A DNA stretch of 64,000 bases from Flaccisagitta enflata. Taxonomy: Eukaryota; Chaetognatha; Sagittoidea; Aphragmophora. Position 1 is the first letter of the stretch; every line of letters starts with the position of its first letter. Both the position numbers and the translations under genes were made by a program. The DNA lies in contig OZ231127.1 of the NCBI GenBank assembly GCA_965153355.1, positions 11,470,001-11,534,000 on the forward strand. The letters run 5' to 3'. The notes beneath the pieces were generated by a model, which saw nothing but the letters and a program-made list of their open reading frames with translations, searched no databases and was not told the origin of the DNA. Shown one piece after another: positions 46,701-57,787 of this stretch.

Positions 46701-47372
46701 TAAAGAAAGCCACAGGGGACCTATTCACACTATTGCTGAGTTGGATCAGCTTATTGTAGAGAAAGGTGAGAAAGGTGAGAAAGAGCTAGCTTATGCATTG
46801 AATCTTGAAATTTGGTACAGAAAATTCACCTGCTTACTCAAAGTTGCAACCAACAATGAACTTTTCAGGCAGCTTGGCATTGACAATAGGCTACGAATCA
46901 CTCATCTTCGGCAGCTTCTGACTGATGACACCAAACCTAAATGCCATGCTTCCATGAGTGACATTGAAGCTCTCTATGAAGTGGATTGCGAACAAGAACA
47001 GGGGATTAGCAACTTAACTGAAAGAGAAAGTGAAAATCCTCCAGAGCAATGGTTTTTGAATGGTGGTTGGCCATTGAAAGAACAAGAGCAAGTCATTGTT
47101 CTTTTAGAGGAAGGATTTAGTATTGGCACAGTTGAACAAGCTGATGATAAAACTGCAATTCTGCTTTGGTGAAGTCTCTCAACTTCAGAGGCAGTTCACC
47201 CTTTTTGCATTGGACCATTGATTCTGCAGCTTCACCAATAACCGTTGGCAGGGAATCCATTCTGCCACTCAGACCAATCCTTGAGACAAAGGGGAGTAGA
47301 AAACGAATTCATTTTCAATTAATGAATCTTGAACTTATTGACCAATTCATTGGATCAGTGATGTCTCAGTAA
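43749..47372 (+). pseudogene. Transposase-like gene of the 12.3-kb element, decayed
   Basis: Three frame blocks read as one protein of roughly 1,140-1,200 residues. Block 1 (43,749-44,645) has a basic KRxCSKFKRQ patch. It ends at an in-frame TAG (44,646-44,648), after which the same frame stays coding-like (SISTQTE, ATGSLMMGVAG) to about 44,886. An A6 run (44,887-44,892) then shifts into block 2 (to 47,172), and a third shift near 47,165 may add 47,166-47,372. Block 2 shows features of an RNase H-fold transposase: PDGT (Asp codon 45,256), VSDMCKVN (Asp codon 45,466), a C-x3-H motif in YCNLHP (45,547-45,558) and SVEQFFGEVDY further on. The order D, D, C..H and a late VE motif recalls hAT-type catalytic domains, but I cannot assign the family. 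Two 5' non-coding exons with GTGAGT donors precede it. Confidence 0.72.
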
Positions 47373-47399
47373 TTGTGTAACAATATTGTTTATTGACAT

Positions 47400-48147
47400 G
47401 TATTTTTTCCCAGTAATTGTGAAACAATATTGTTTACTGATATGTATTTATTTCCATTCTGTTTTATTTAATTTCAATTTAGATTAGTGTGCCCTATGAT
47501 GATAAGAGGTGATATATGGTGGTAAGTCAGATGCAATGACCGAGAGGGTAGTGATGTGAGGCCAGGGGAGAGGGTAGTGATGTGAGGCCAGGGGAGCCGG
47601 TGGTGTAATATGGGTGCATGTCCAGTTGAGTAATACTAAGAAAAATGTTTTACATACATAAAATTAATAACTATTTCCATTTCTTTGAGGATTAACTCAA
47701 CTGGACATCTGTTTTGAGTGGCACCACAGTAGTGCTCCCGCTGGATATACCATCACTTTATGTGGCCATAGTGCTCCCGCTGGATATACCATCACTTTAT
47801 GTGGCCCATTTGGATGTCATCTTTTATGGGACTTACACCATTTATATCACCCAAATTTTGTGCTAGTGTCATGTCTATTAGTTAATGTATTCTTAACATG
47901 CATGATTTTTCCTTTTCAGGTAACATCATGATCCTGGATGGGTCCTGGGTGATTCTGATGATATGCATTGATTTCTTATATTGCATCGTCATTGGAATCA
48001 TTTGGGTACCTTCTTGGTTTCTTGACAACATCAAAAAAGTGCAAGTCATTCTTCAAATTCAACACATCCATAGTGTCTCCTTCATATCAACACATGACAG
48101 TTGACAGATATCAACATATCTATTCTTTACACTGAATTCTTTTTGTC
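47400..48147. other. Spacer downstream of the transposase-like gene
   Basis: Contains a duplicated GAGAGGGTAGTGATGTGAGG stretch (about 47,542-47,595) and a tandem pair of about 35 bp with GTGCTCCCGCTGGATATACC (about 47,730-47,805). An acceptor-like TTTTCCTTTTCAG ends near 47,920 and opens a hydrophobic 55-codon frame (to 48,104) of uncertain status. Confidence 0.4.
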
Positions 48148-50901
48148 CGCGACGGAATATCATTCCGACGCGGACTATAAGTCAAGGCGGGTGGGTGTCG
48201 TCGTCGTCGTTGTCGTTGTCGTTGTCGTCGTTGTTACGGATTTTAAAAAATGGATAACTTTTTTATGCTTTGACCGATTTGGTTGATATTTGGTGGGAAG
48301 TTGTACAAGGGTAAGGCGCTTTACATCCTATCCGATTTTTGCGATCCGACCAACCCAACCGGCCCAACCAGCCTACCAGCCTAAAAGTGAAAAACGTGCA
48401 TAACTTTGGCATTTTTCAACCGATTTGGTTGAAATTTGGTATGGAGTCTCTAAATGGAAGGACTCAACATGTGTATGTGATTTATATGCATTTGAGCATG
48501 CTAACCGGCCAAACCGACCTACCACCCAACCAGCCAACCGGCCTAAAAGTGAAAAACTTGCATAACTTTGGCATTTTTCAACTAATTTGGTTGAAACTTG
48601 GTATGGGGTCTCTAAATGGAAGAACTCAACATATGCGCACTATTCATCCTGTCAAACCAGCCTACCACCCAACCAACCTACCGGCCTAAAAGTGAAAAAC
48701 GTGCATAACTTTGACATTTTTCAACCGATTTGGTTGAAATTTGGTATGGAGTCTCTAAATGGAAGGACTCAACATGTGTATGTGATTTATATGCATTTGA
48801 GCATGCTAACTGGCCAAACCGACCTACCACCCAACCAGCCAACCGGCCCAAAAGTGAACAAGGCCAACACCTATAAGTCGCGTGCAGGACAAAAATAACT
48901 GAACTGACCTGACTCCTTATTGTATCTTTTTATCGAAAATCAGGCTTAAAGGCAACTCCAAACAGACCCAAACCAGACTCAAACCAGACTCAAACCAGAC
49001 TCAAACCAGACTCAATCCAGAATTAAACCAGACCGAAACCAGACCTAAATCAGACATAAACCAGACATAAACCAGACATAAACCAGATTAAAGCCAGACT
49101 CAAACCACACTCAAACCATACTCAATCCAGACTCAAACCAGACTCAAACCAGACTCAAACCAGACTCAAACCAGACTCAAACCAGACTCAAACCAGACTT
49201 AAACCAGACCGAAACCAGGCTCAAACCAGGCTCAAACCAGAATCAAACCAGACTCAAACCAGACTCAAACAGGACTCAAACCAGACTCAAACCAGACTCA
49301 AACCAGACTCAAACCAGAATTAAACCAAACCAAAACCAGACTAAAACCAGACCGAAACCAGACCTAAATCAGACCTAAATCAAACATAAACCAGACAAAA
49401 ACCAGACATACACCAGACCTAAACCAGACCTAACCCAGACCTAAACCAGACATAAATCAGACATGAACCAGTCTTAAACCAGACTTAAACCAGACGTAAA
49501 CCAGACTTAAACAAGACTTAAACCAGACTTTAACCAGACTTAAACCATACTTAAACCAGACTTAAACCAGACTTAAACCAGACTGAAACCAGACTTAAAC
49601 CATACTTATCTTTAATATCATTTTAACCAGCAGACTTAAACCATTAGACCAGCAGACTTAAACCATTAGATTGAAACCAGCAGACTTAAACCAGCAGACT
49701 TAAACCAGCAGATTTAAACCAGCAGACTTTAACCAGCAGACTTTGCCCATTAGATTTAAACCAGCAGACTTAAACCAGCAGATTTAAACCTAAATTGACC
49801 AAAAATGACCAAAAATGACCAAAAATGACCAAAATTGACCAAAATGACCAAAAATGACCAAAAATGACCAAAAATGACCAAAATGACCAAAATGACCAAA
49901 AATGACCAAAAATGACTAAAAATGACCAAAAATGATCAAAAATGACCAAAAATGACCAAAATGACCAAAATGACCAGAATGACCAATATGACCAAAATGA
50001 CCAAAAATGACCAAAAATAATCAAAAATGACCAAGAATAATCAAAAATGACCAAAATAACCAAAAATCACCAAAATCACCAAAATCACCAAAATAACCAA
50101 AAATGACCAAAAATGACCAAAAATGACTAAAAGCAACCAATAATTCCCAAAAACAATAAAAAAATGACTCAAAATAACTCCAGACGCCCCAAAAAGACAA
50201 AAAAAAGCAAAGTGTTACCGACCGACCGACGGACCGACGGACCGACGGACGGACCGACCGACGGAGCGGGTTGTAGAGTCGCGTGCACGCGACTAAAAAC
50301 TTGCTTAACTTTGTCATTTTTCAACGAATTTGGTTGAAACTTGGTATGGGGTCTCTAAATGGAAGAACTCAACACATGCGCACTATTTATCCTGTCAAAC
50401 CAGCCTACCACCCAACCAGCCTACCAACCAAAAAGTGATAAATGTGCATATCTTTGGCGTTTTTCAACCAATTTGGTTGAAATTTAGTATGGAGTCTCTA
50501 AATGGAAGGACTCAACACATGTATGTGATTTATTTATGTTTGAGCATGCTAACCGGCCAAACCAACCTACCACCCAACCAGCTTACCGGCCTAAAAGTAA
50601 AAACTTACATAGATTGGACATTTTTCAACCAAATTGGTTGAAACTTGGTATGGAGTCTCTAAATGGAAGAACTCAACATACGCACACTATTTATCTAAAC
50701 CAGCCTACCACCCAACCACCCTACTAGCCTAAAAGTGAAAAACGTGCATAACTTTGTCATTTTTCAACGGATTTGCATGAAACTTTGTATGGCGGCTCTA
50801 AATGTAAAGACTTATAGTTTTGGCAGACTTACAGGGTTAGCGATCTTTTGGTCATAGCGATCTTACGGAATTGGTGACCTTTAACCCCCTTCCGTCGCGG
50901 A
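48148..50901. mobile_element. Nested array-bearing element with GTCCGCGACGGAA ends
   Basis: Inverted ends GTCCGCGACGGAA (48,148) and TTCCGTCGCGGAC (ending about 50,901). After a GTC-rich stretch come tandem units of about 140-165 bp containing GCATAACTTTGGCATTTTTC and TTTGGTTGAAATTTGGTATG, then AACCAGCC/AACCGGCC words; about three units lie before and three after the insertion at 48,859-50,296. No duplication was found, so the termini are tentative. Confidence 0.55.
48859..50296 (-). mobile_element. GTCGCG-hairpin element, expanded 1.4-kb copy
   Basis: Best example of the family: start (AA)CAAGGCCAACACCTATAA, GTCGCGTGCAGG, an 840-bp array of AACCAGACTCA 11-mers (about 48,960-49,790), a 330-bp array of AAAAATGACC (49,790-50,125), the tract GACCGACGGACCGACGG, then GGGTTGTAGAGTCGCGTG and the hairpin AGTCGCGTGCACGCGACT followed by AAAAA. 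It interrupts the tandem array of the host element cleanly (AAAGTGA / AAAACTTGC), consistent with a duplication of about two A residues or none. No ORF. The abutting hairpin and CTAA end recall Helitron 3' ends, but the other end lacks TC. Confidence 0.85.
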
Positions 50902-51322
50902 CCCAGATACTGTTCAGATTTTTAATTGTGCGTCAATACAGAGCAAAATGAGCTATTTTTCGATAGTCAGATCACAGTTGAGGATGACTTAATCCTGAAA
51001 TTTCCCCAACTGTACATTAAGATACCCTAAAGACTTTGTTTTGGTCTTTTATTGGGAAAACCTACCTCAATATTCTTAATTATAGAAGGAAAAGCGCAAA
51101 AATTAGCTGAAACGCCTTTAATTTTCTTGTTATTTATGCGGTTTTGCTTCAAAGGGCACCTCTTGCACATTTTTGCCCCCAGGTTGTTTTTCTCCCCTGG
51201 TATGGCTTTTAGAAAGGTCGATTGTGATATTCATTGCTAGAAAACTCTTTTTTTTGACATTTTGTGCAAGAACAAGCCTAACCGAGATTCCCTACTCTCA
51301 TAACTTTATTTGTTTTCCTGTA
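50902..51322. other. Spacer inside the 12.3-kb element
   Basis: No repeat or gene recognised before the A repeat begins at 51,323. Confidence 0.4.
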
Positions 51323-51902
51323 ATAGTGCAACCCGCGGATTCTATGCTATTCTTTATACTTTGGCTGTTGCCGATCTTCTGTTTTAGGGGTATAATCGAA
51401 GAAAGAATAAAATTAACCCCAAAATCCGCTAGAGGGGCCCTCGATAGTGACTTAGATTGACTTAAAACAATTGGCACCTCCATATGACGATGAGAAATTG
51501 CGCTGACTCTGTTGCTAGTGTAGTGTGAATATTTATAAACAAACAAGCGTTTAGAAAATAACGCTAATTGAATTTATGTTTGAACCCTATCGTTTTGGAA
51601 TGCAATTCAGGGTAGCTTCCTATGACTATTGAGATTGTACTGAAACAAGAGTTGAGGATTTTTTGGCCTCAGTTACCAGAACAATGAACTTTTAGTAAAG
51701 GGCCTCTATCTATACATGTTAGATTGAAACCAGGTTAAATGTGTTTTCCCATTGGTTTTCACAAAAATGAAGGGTTGTTATGTAAAGAACACATCTAAAG
51801 CATGTATTATATGTCTTTTTATTGTTTTTATCATTCAAGAAGTTTCATCTCCAGTAATATGAACTAGAAAGGTTTTATAAGGTTTTTCAGCGGGATGCAC
51901 TC
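51323..51902 (+). repeat. Direct repeat A, internal copy (580 bp)
   Basis: Collinear, without indels, with 53,136-53,715 (constant offset 1,813) and only a few substitutions. Starts ATAGTGCAACCCGCGG and ends AGCGGGATGCACTC. The internal copy runs into the B array; the terminal copy runs into the TIR. Confidence 0.93.
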
Positions 51903-51905
51903 CTT

Positions 51906-53133
51906 AAAGGGAAAGGTTATGATACTAATCTCATGTTTTGATCTTTTTTTGTGCCAAACTTGTTACAGTGGTCTATATTGACTTGCTTTATTTAATGATT
52001 GTCATTTTTTTCCAGTTTTGGGCCCATTACCTATGATAATGAATCATTTGCGTTAGTCAATTTACAAAATTGTGCATTTTGCGCAATTTCGACCCTAAAA
52101 CTCAATTTTTTTCAACAAAAATCTTTGAAAACCTCAACCAATGCCTAATTTGCACCCTAGGAAGGCTAAAAATGCAATAAAACCAAAAAAAATTTGGGGC
52201 TCAAATCTGTTTAAAGGGAAAGGTTATGATACTAATCTCATGTTTTGATCTTTTTTTGTGCCAAACTTGTTACAGTGGTCTATATTGACTTGCTTTATTT
52301 AATGATTGTCATTTTTTTCCAGTTTTTGGCCCATTTCCTATGATAATGAATCATTTGCGTTTGTCAATTTACAAAATTGTGCATTTTGCGCAATTTCGAC
52401 CCTAAAACTCAATTTTTTTCAACAAAAATCTTTGAAAACCTCAACCAATGCCTAATTTGCACCCTAGGAAGGCTAAAAATGCCATAAAACCAAAACAAAT
52501 TTGGGGCTCAAATCTGTTTAAAGGGAAAGGTTATGATACTAATCTCATGTTTTGATCTTTTTTTGTGCCAAACTTGTTACAGTGGTCTATATTGACTTGC
52601 TTTATTTAATGATTGTCATTTTTTTCCAGTTTTGGGCCCATTTCCTATGATAATGAATCATTTGCGTTAGTCAATTTACAAAATTGTGCATTTTGCGCAA
52701 TTTTGACCCTAAAACTCAATTTTTTTCAACAAAAATCTTTGAAAACCTCAACCAATGCCTAATTTGCATCCTAGGAAGGCTAAAAATGCAATAAAACCAA
52801 AAAAAAATTGGGGCTCAAATCTGTTTAAAGGGAAAGGTTATGATACTAATCTCATGTTTTGATCTTTTTTTGTGCCAAACTTGTTACAGTGGTCTATATT
52901 GACTTGCTTTATTTAATGATTGTCATTTTTTTCCAGTTTTGGGCCCATTACCTATGATAATGAATCATTTGCGTTAGTCAATTTACAAAATTGTGCATTT
53001 TGCGCAATTTCGACCCTAAAACTCAATTTTTCTCGACAAAAATCTTTGAAAACCTCAACCAATGCCTAATTTGCACCCTAGGAAGGCTAAAAATGCCATA
53101 AAACCAAAACAAATTTGGGGCTCAAATCTGTTT
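51906..53133 (+). repeat. Four tandem B units of exactly 307 bp
   Basis: Units start at 51,906, 52,213, 52,520 and 52,827 with AAAGGGAAAGGTTATGATAC and end GGGGCTCAAATCTGTTT. They differ by a handful of substitutions. Each contains ATTTTGCGCAATTT. No ORF. Confidence 0.95.
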
Positions 53134-53135
53134 AA

Positions 53136-53715
53136 ATAGTGCAACCCGCGGATTCTATGCTATTCTTTATACTTTGGCTGTTGCCGATCTTCTGTTTTAG
53201 GGGTATAATCGAAGAAAGAATAAAATTAACCCCAAAATCCGCTAGAGGGGCCCTCGATAGTGACTTAGACTGACTTAAAACAATTGGCACCTCCATATGA
53301 CGATGAGAAATTGCGCTGACTCTGTTGCTAGTGTAGTGTGAATATTTATAAACAAACAAGCGTTTAGAAAATAACGCTAATTGAATTTATGTTTGAACCC
53401 TATCGTTTTGGAATGCAATTCAGGGTAGCTTCCTATGACTATTGAGATTGTACTGAAACAAGAGTTGAGGATTTTTTGGCCTCAGGTACCAGAACAATGA
53501 ACTTTTAGTAAAGGGCCTCTATCTATACATGTTAGATTGAAACCAGGTTAAATGTGTTTTCCCATTGGTTTTCACAAAAATGAAGGGTTGTTATGTAAAG
53601 AACACATCTAAAGCATGTATTATATGTCTTTTTATTGTTTTTATCATTCAAGAAGTTTCATCTTCAGTAATATGAACTAGAAAGGTTTTATAAGGTTTTT
53701 CAGCGGGATGCACTC
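53136..53715 (+). repeat. Direct repeat A, terminal copy (580 bp)
   Basis: Second copy of A; its last base immediately precedes the right TIR (53,716). This is presumably the original subterminal position. Confidence 0.93.
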
Positions 53716-55184
53716 GTAATGAATTCCCCCATATTTCCAAGTCTAGACGACATCTACTGTATACAATGACTCAAATTAACTTGAATTGACTTAAAACGAC
53801 CTTAAAACGACTAAAAATGATCTTATTTGACTTAAAACGACCTAATGGACTTAAAATGAGTTAATAGGAATAAATCGAATAAAAAAGATAAAATGTGACC
53901 GACCGACGGACGGACAAAGCGGGGTGTAGAGTCGCGTAGCACGCGTCTAAAAAATGGAAACAATGAAGCATATGGAATTGTGGTAATAAGCAGATATAAG
54001 AAATAAACACACAGATTTCCATCACCTCCCATTCCTATTACAATTAGTCTATTTTTTGTATCGGTCAATCATCATGCTCATGCACTCTAAGTATTGTGGA
54101 CCCCTTTTGAACACATCCGCCTCCTTTTAAAATGCCTCAGCGATCTTTCCAAATGCTGCCCCTACCCAGCGCCCACCCGAAAAACCTCCGACGATCTGGA
54201 TTTTTTAGTCACGTGCTACGCGACTTCACACCCCGCTATATCGGTCCATCGGTCTGTGGGTCGGTCGGTTGGTCCCCTTTTGGGCAGCGGCCCCGAAGGG
54301 GCCGATGACCTTTGCTTTCACACATATGTGAGATTTTCTTTCTTCTCCTCCGTCCCCCCCCCCACCTCGGGGCTCCAAACCCAGCCTCCAGGTCCTAATC
54401 TTAATGTTGAGGCTCCAATTCAAGCCTCGAGGCTCAAATTGCGACCTTGAGGCTCCAATCCCAGCCTTGAGGACCCAATCCCAGTGTATCGCCTCTAATT
54501 CCCCTTCCTGGCTCCAATTCGAGCCTTTGCCATGAGGCTCTATCCCCAGCCAAGAGGCTCCAATCTAAGCCTGATGGCTTAACTTTAGCCTTGTGGGTCA
54601 AATCCCAGCTCCAATGCTCAAATCTTAGCCCAGCATAGGTCATCGGCTCCTTCGGGGCCGCTGCCCCTCTCACCTTCACATCTTACATACACTTACTTAG
54701 GGGCAACGGGTACCGCTGACCATCTGACGCTTTTGCGACTATTTACTTTTTCAGCATTTTTTAGCTTTTTGAGCATACGGCTCCTAGTATGGTCCAGAAA
54801 AGTATCATTTTGAGAAATCAAGTGGCGGAAAAAGTGTTTCTGAACCCTTTTTTCGTGCTGAAGCCAGTGGTAATGGTCCCGAGGCTGTAAAATGATTGGG
54901 TACCCCACAACATTTGCCCTGAATGAGCATATATACCGATATTGACATATTTCCGCCATTATCAATCATATTTGTGGTGTTTTAATGTGCCTCTCTTTAA
55001 AAATAAGCACAAAAGCCACTCTGATTGATTTCGACAAAAGTACAATACATTATCGTTCATGTTTCAAACATTTTTACATAAAAATGTGTGCTTTTTCAGC
55101 CTTAGGGCCCCGTATCGAGCATAAAATTCAAAATCTTGGCAGTTTGTTCCTTTTTTTTACCGTTGTCGCTGTTGTTTTTGTTTT

Positions 55185-55410
55185 TGTTTTTTTGTTGTTG
55201 TTGCTTCTATTAATGCTGTTGTTGTTTTTGTTTTTATTGTTGTTGTTGTTATTGTTGTTGCAGTTAATGCTGTTGATGTTGTTATGTTGCTGTAAAGTGA
55301 GCATTCCTTGATTCTTGAAAAATCAGTATTTTACCCATTCTTATCTTCAGAAATCATCTGTTGTTGATGCTGTTGCTGATTTTGATATTGTTGTTGTTGT
55401 TGTTGTTGTT
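55185..55410 (+). repeat. TTG-rich tracts
   Basis: Imperfect TTG/TTTG repeats at about 55,185-55,275 and 55,385-55,412. Confidence 0.85.
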
Positions 55411-55565
55411 GTTTTTTTTTTAGCTCTAAATGTTAGTTGCCAGTGTTACTTCTAAAAAAAATCACTGACTAAAAATCAATCATCTTTCTGACTTTCTCTT
55501 AACTAATTAAGTAATTGAGACGATGATTGACAGTCTTAATGTCATCCAACACAATACACTAAAGA

Positions 55566-55897
55566 GTAGCATAACAAGAGTTCATGCAAAGTCCTAGGAA
55601 AGTTCTCTATCAGAGGGATATGACTCAAAATCATATACACAGATAAACCACAACACAAATTTGGTCCTGGGACCTCTAAAAATTGCCGCCGCCACCCCCC
55701 TCATATCCCATAGAAAATATACAGGGGGGATTTTTGCCTATGTTTCATAATAGGAAAAGGGGCTGGTGGCAGCGCCAATTTATAGGGGTACCAGGGCTGA
55801 ATTTTTTTCATGGACCATTTGTAAATATGATTTTGGGCCATATCCCTTTGATAGAGAACTTTTCTTTGACATCGCATTAATTATTGTTAGGCTACTA
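55566..55897. mobile_element. Foldback MITE related to 20,493-21,409
   Basis: Ends AGTAGCATAACAA and TTGTTAGGCTACT, with AAAG next to both. The arm landmark GTTCTCTATCAGAGGGATAT and the GCCGCCACC/GGTGGCAGC centre match the larger element at 20,493. It is followed by a small palindromic array of AACCCCCAGC words (about 55,950-56,025). Confidence 0.72.
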
Positions 55898-57058
55898 AAG
55901 AGGGGTGTGCTCAGGGAAATCCTTCAATTATTTGCTAGAGACAATTCTGAGCCAACCCCAATCAACCCTGAGCAACCCCCAGCAACCCCCAGCAACCCCG
56001 GGGTTGCTGGAGGTTGGCTCAGGTTTTAATTTCGCTTTTTTCTGTTGTAGATTATGAGGTGCAAGGGCTTATGGGGCAAAAAGAAAAATATCACTAAGTG
56101 ACAGGGCGAAAAATTCAACTAAGAATTCTGTAGCTTTTGAATAGCAGAATTTTGAGTCTCCTTAAAGAATCTTTGGTTGCTGAAACATGCCAGAACGCAG
56201 CATCGCATCCCGAGGCCCGAAGTCCTTTGGAAAGAAATTGACGATTTTACCCAGATTCCCTTATCACATGCAGGTGAGCAAAAGATGTAGTAACTAGTCA
56301 TCCAAGGATTGCGCATGGTCAGCGGTGCCCGATGCCCTGCTGGGAGTGATCCAGTGAAGAAGTGGAGGGAGAGCAGGGCAGTGGCCCCAAAGGGCTGATG
56401 TCCTGTAGAACAAAGGGGGAATCCTGAGAGTTATATTTCAGGCCTTAGATGACTGATTTAGGCCATATTCGAAGGCTGGAGGGCAGAATTAAGGCTTGGA
56501 GAGCAGATTTGAGGTTTGAAAGGCAAACTTGGGTCACAGACGGCTGTTTCGATGCTTGGAGGGCTAATTGAAGGTCTGAAGGGCAGATCTGAGGTCTGGA
56601 GGTCAGATTTAGGTGGAGGGTGGCTGATTTGAAGTAGTAAGGGGATGCCTAAAAATTCTTTGTCACTTCTTAGAAAAATTTTGTTGAAATAATCTTTATT
56701 AAGCACTATCAGAAGTATATGTACAATGAAATAATAACCGGGTTCATCTTTTATATATATATGAAAGGAATTATTAAACAGAAACTGGATTTTAAAAATC
56801 GTCCATAGCACTATCTTCCATTTGAAGCTGTTTAGCTGCACAATAATATTTAGGCTTATATGCCATGAAAAAATGTGATTGGTAGAAGGGGAGCGCAGCA
56901 GAGAAAATTTTTTTTGAAACCAAACTCATACAGTACTCGGAGTTGCCTTTCATATATACTTGAATAAGGAAAACTGAGACCCTCTTCTGTAGGCTCAAAG
57001 TTAAAAGAACTTCTTGCAATTTCTATGGATTACGTTACTTGTTTTTCATCGCTTTTTC
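55898..57058. other. MULE interior, repeats only
   Basis: About 56,330-56,420 is a fragment of the GTCAGCGGTGCCCG/GGCAGTGGCCCC type seen in 'TTCACACAT' elements. 56,460-56,640 is an imperfect array of about 20-bp GAGGTTTGAAAGGCAAAC-like words, continued at 57,945-58,025. No gene recognised. Confidence 0.5.
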
Positions 57059-57171
57059 GGTGCGACAAAGCACCTCTATAACTGGCTATGTCTGTCGGTC
57101 GGTCTGTCGGTTGGTAACGCATTTGTTTGACGATACACACGTTGCACCTTATTGGCCTACTTGGCCTTGTT
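57059..57171 (+). mobile_element. 'GGTGCGAC' short element
   Basis: GGTGCGACAAAGCACCTC with TATAACTGGCTATGTC, GGTCGGTCTGTCGG and GACGATACACACGTTGCACC, ending CCTACTTGGCCTTGTT. Complete copy of 113 bp. Confidence 0.75.
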
Positions 57172-57191
57172 TTTTACATTTCCTGAAAGTC

Positions 57192-57787
57192 TACTATCTA
57201 GGAAAAAAGTTTGGAAACACTTAGGGTTGACGGTATGTTTTCTCCCTCCTTTGCTCAAAACTCATGTAGCTGATTGTTTTTGGTTATTTTCATATTTATA
57301 CTAACTAGAACAAAAGAGAAAAACAATCTTCATTCCGATTCAGGGATGGCAAGTTTGGTTTGTTTATCACAACTAAAAGATGGTTGAGGTAAAAATGGTA
57401 GATTTTGGTCATTTTTGTTTCCATGATTGGGCTACTTCCCTTTTGAAATCTGACTAAAAATCCATTAGATTATAAAACTAGAGCTCAAGAGCTAACCAGT
57501 GGTGCAATTGTTGTGTTTCTATCACTTTTTGGTAAAATTTGAGGGCATTTCAAAGATGGAATAGGAGGGGAAAGAAAAAATCCTATTTTTTCTGCCTTTT
57601 GAAAGAATGCGACCAACTTCAAACTGAAGGCATTTCTAAACCGTTTGATGCACAGTGAGGAGATTGCACTCAGATTGTAGATTTATCAACATAGATTAAA
57701 ATGCTCATAAATTTTGTTTTTTTATCTTAACAAGAAATAAAGATGTCTTTTTTTAAAGGTGTTTCCAAACATATTTCCTAGATAGTA
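57192..57787. mobile_element. Foldback MITE, about 600 bp
   Basis: Inverted ends TACTATCTAGGAAAAAAGTT and AACATATTTCCTAGATAGTA, with GTTTGGAAACAC just inside both. No clear duplication was found. Confidence 0.65.

Larger units (their letters stand above)
41450..53759. mobile_element. 12.3-kb TIR DNA transposon, TA duplication, unassigned family
   Basis: Terminal inverted repeats of 44 bp with one mismatch (41,450-41,493 and 53,716-53,759) begin CAGTAGATGTCGTCTAGACT and are flanked by TA on both sides. It is inserted in a GTCGCG copy whose tandem array continues across the insertion. Contents in order: a palindrome (41,540-41,905), a GC-rich 5' exon, a nested MITE, a transposase-like gene with inactivating changes (43.7-47.4 kb), a nested array-bearing element (48,148-50,901), then an A-BBBB-A repeat block adjoining the right TIR. 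TA duplication fits Tc1/mariner or Mirage-like elements, but the gene is not a mariner-type transposase. Confidence 0.82.
41205..53950 (-). mobile_element. GTCGCG-hairpin element split by a 12.3-kb insertion
   Basis: The left part, 41,205-41,449, starts AACAAGGCCAACACC and is an array of AAAATGACTTAAATTGACTT-like words. The right part, 53,760-53,950, continues the same array and ends in GACGGACGGAC...GAGTCGCGTAGCACGCGTCTAA. Joined, the copy would be about 435 bp, like the uninterrupted copies. Confidence 0.82.

Noticed and set aside
48859-50296. Calling the GTCGCG family a Helitron
   Set aside because: A hairpin plus CTAA is suggestive, but the hairpin abuts the end, the opposite end is AACAAGGCC rather than TC, and no Rep/helicase was seen.
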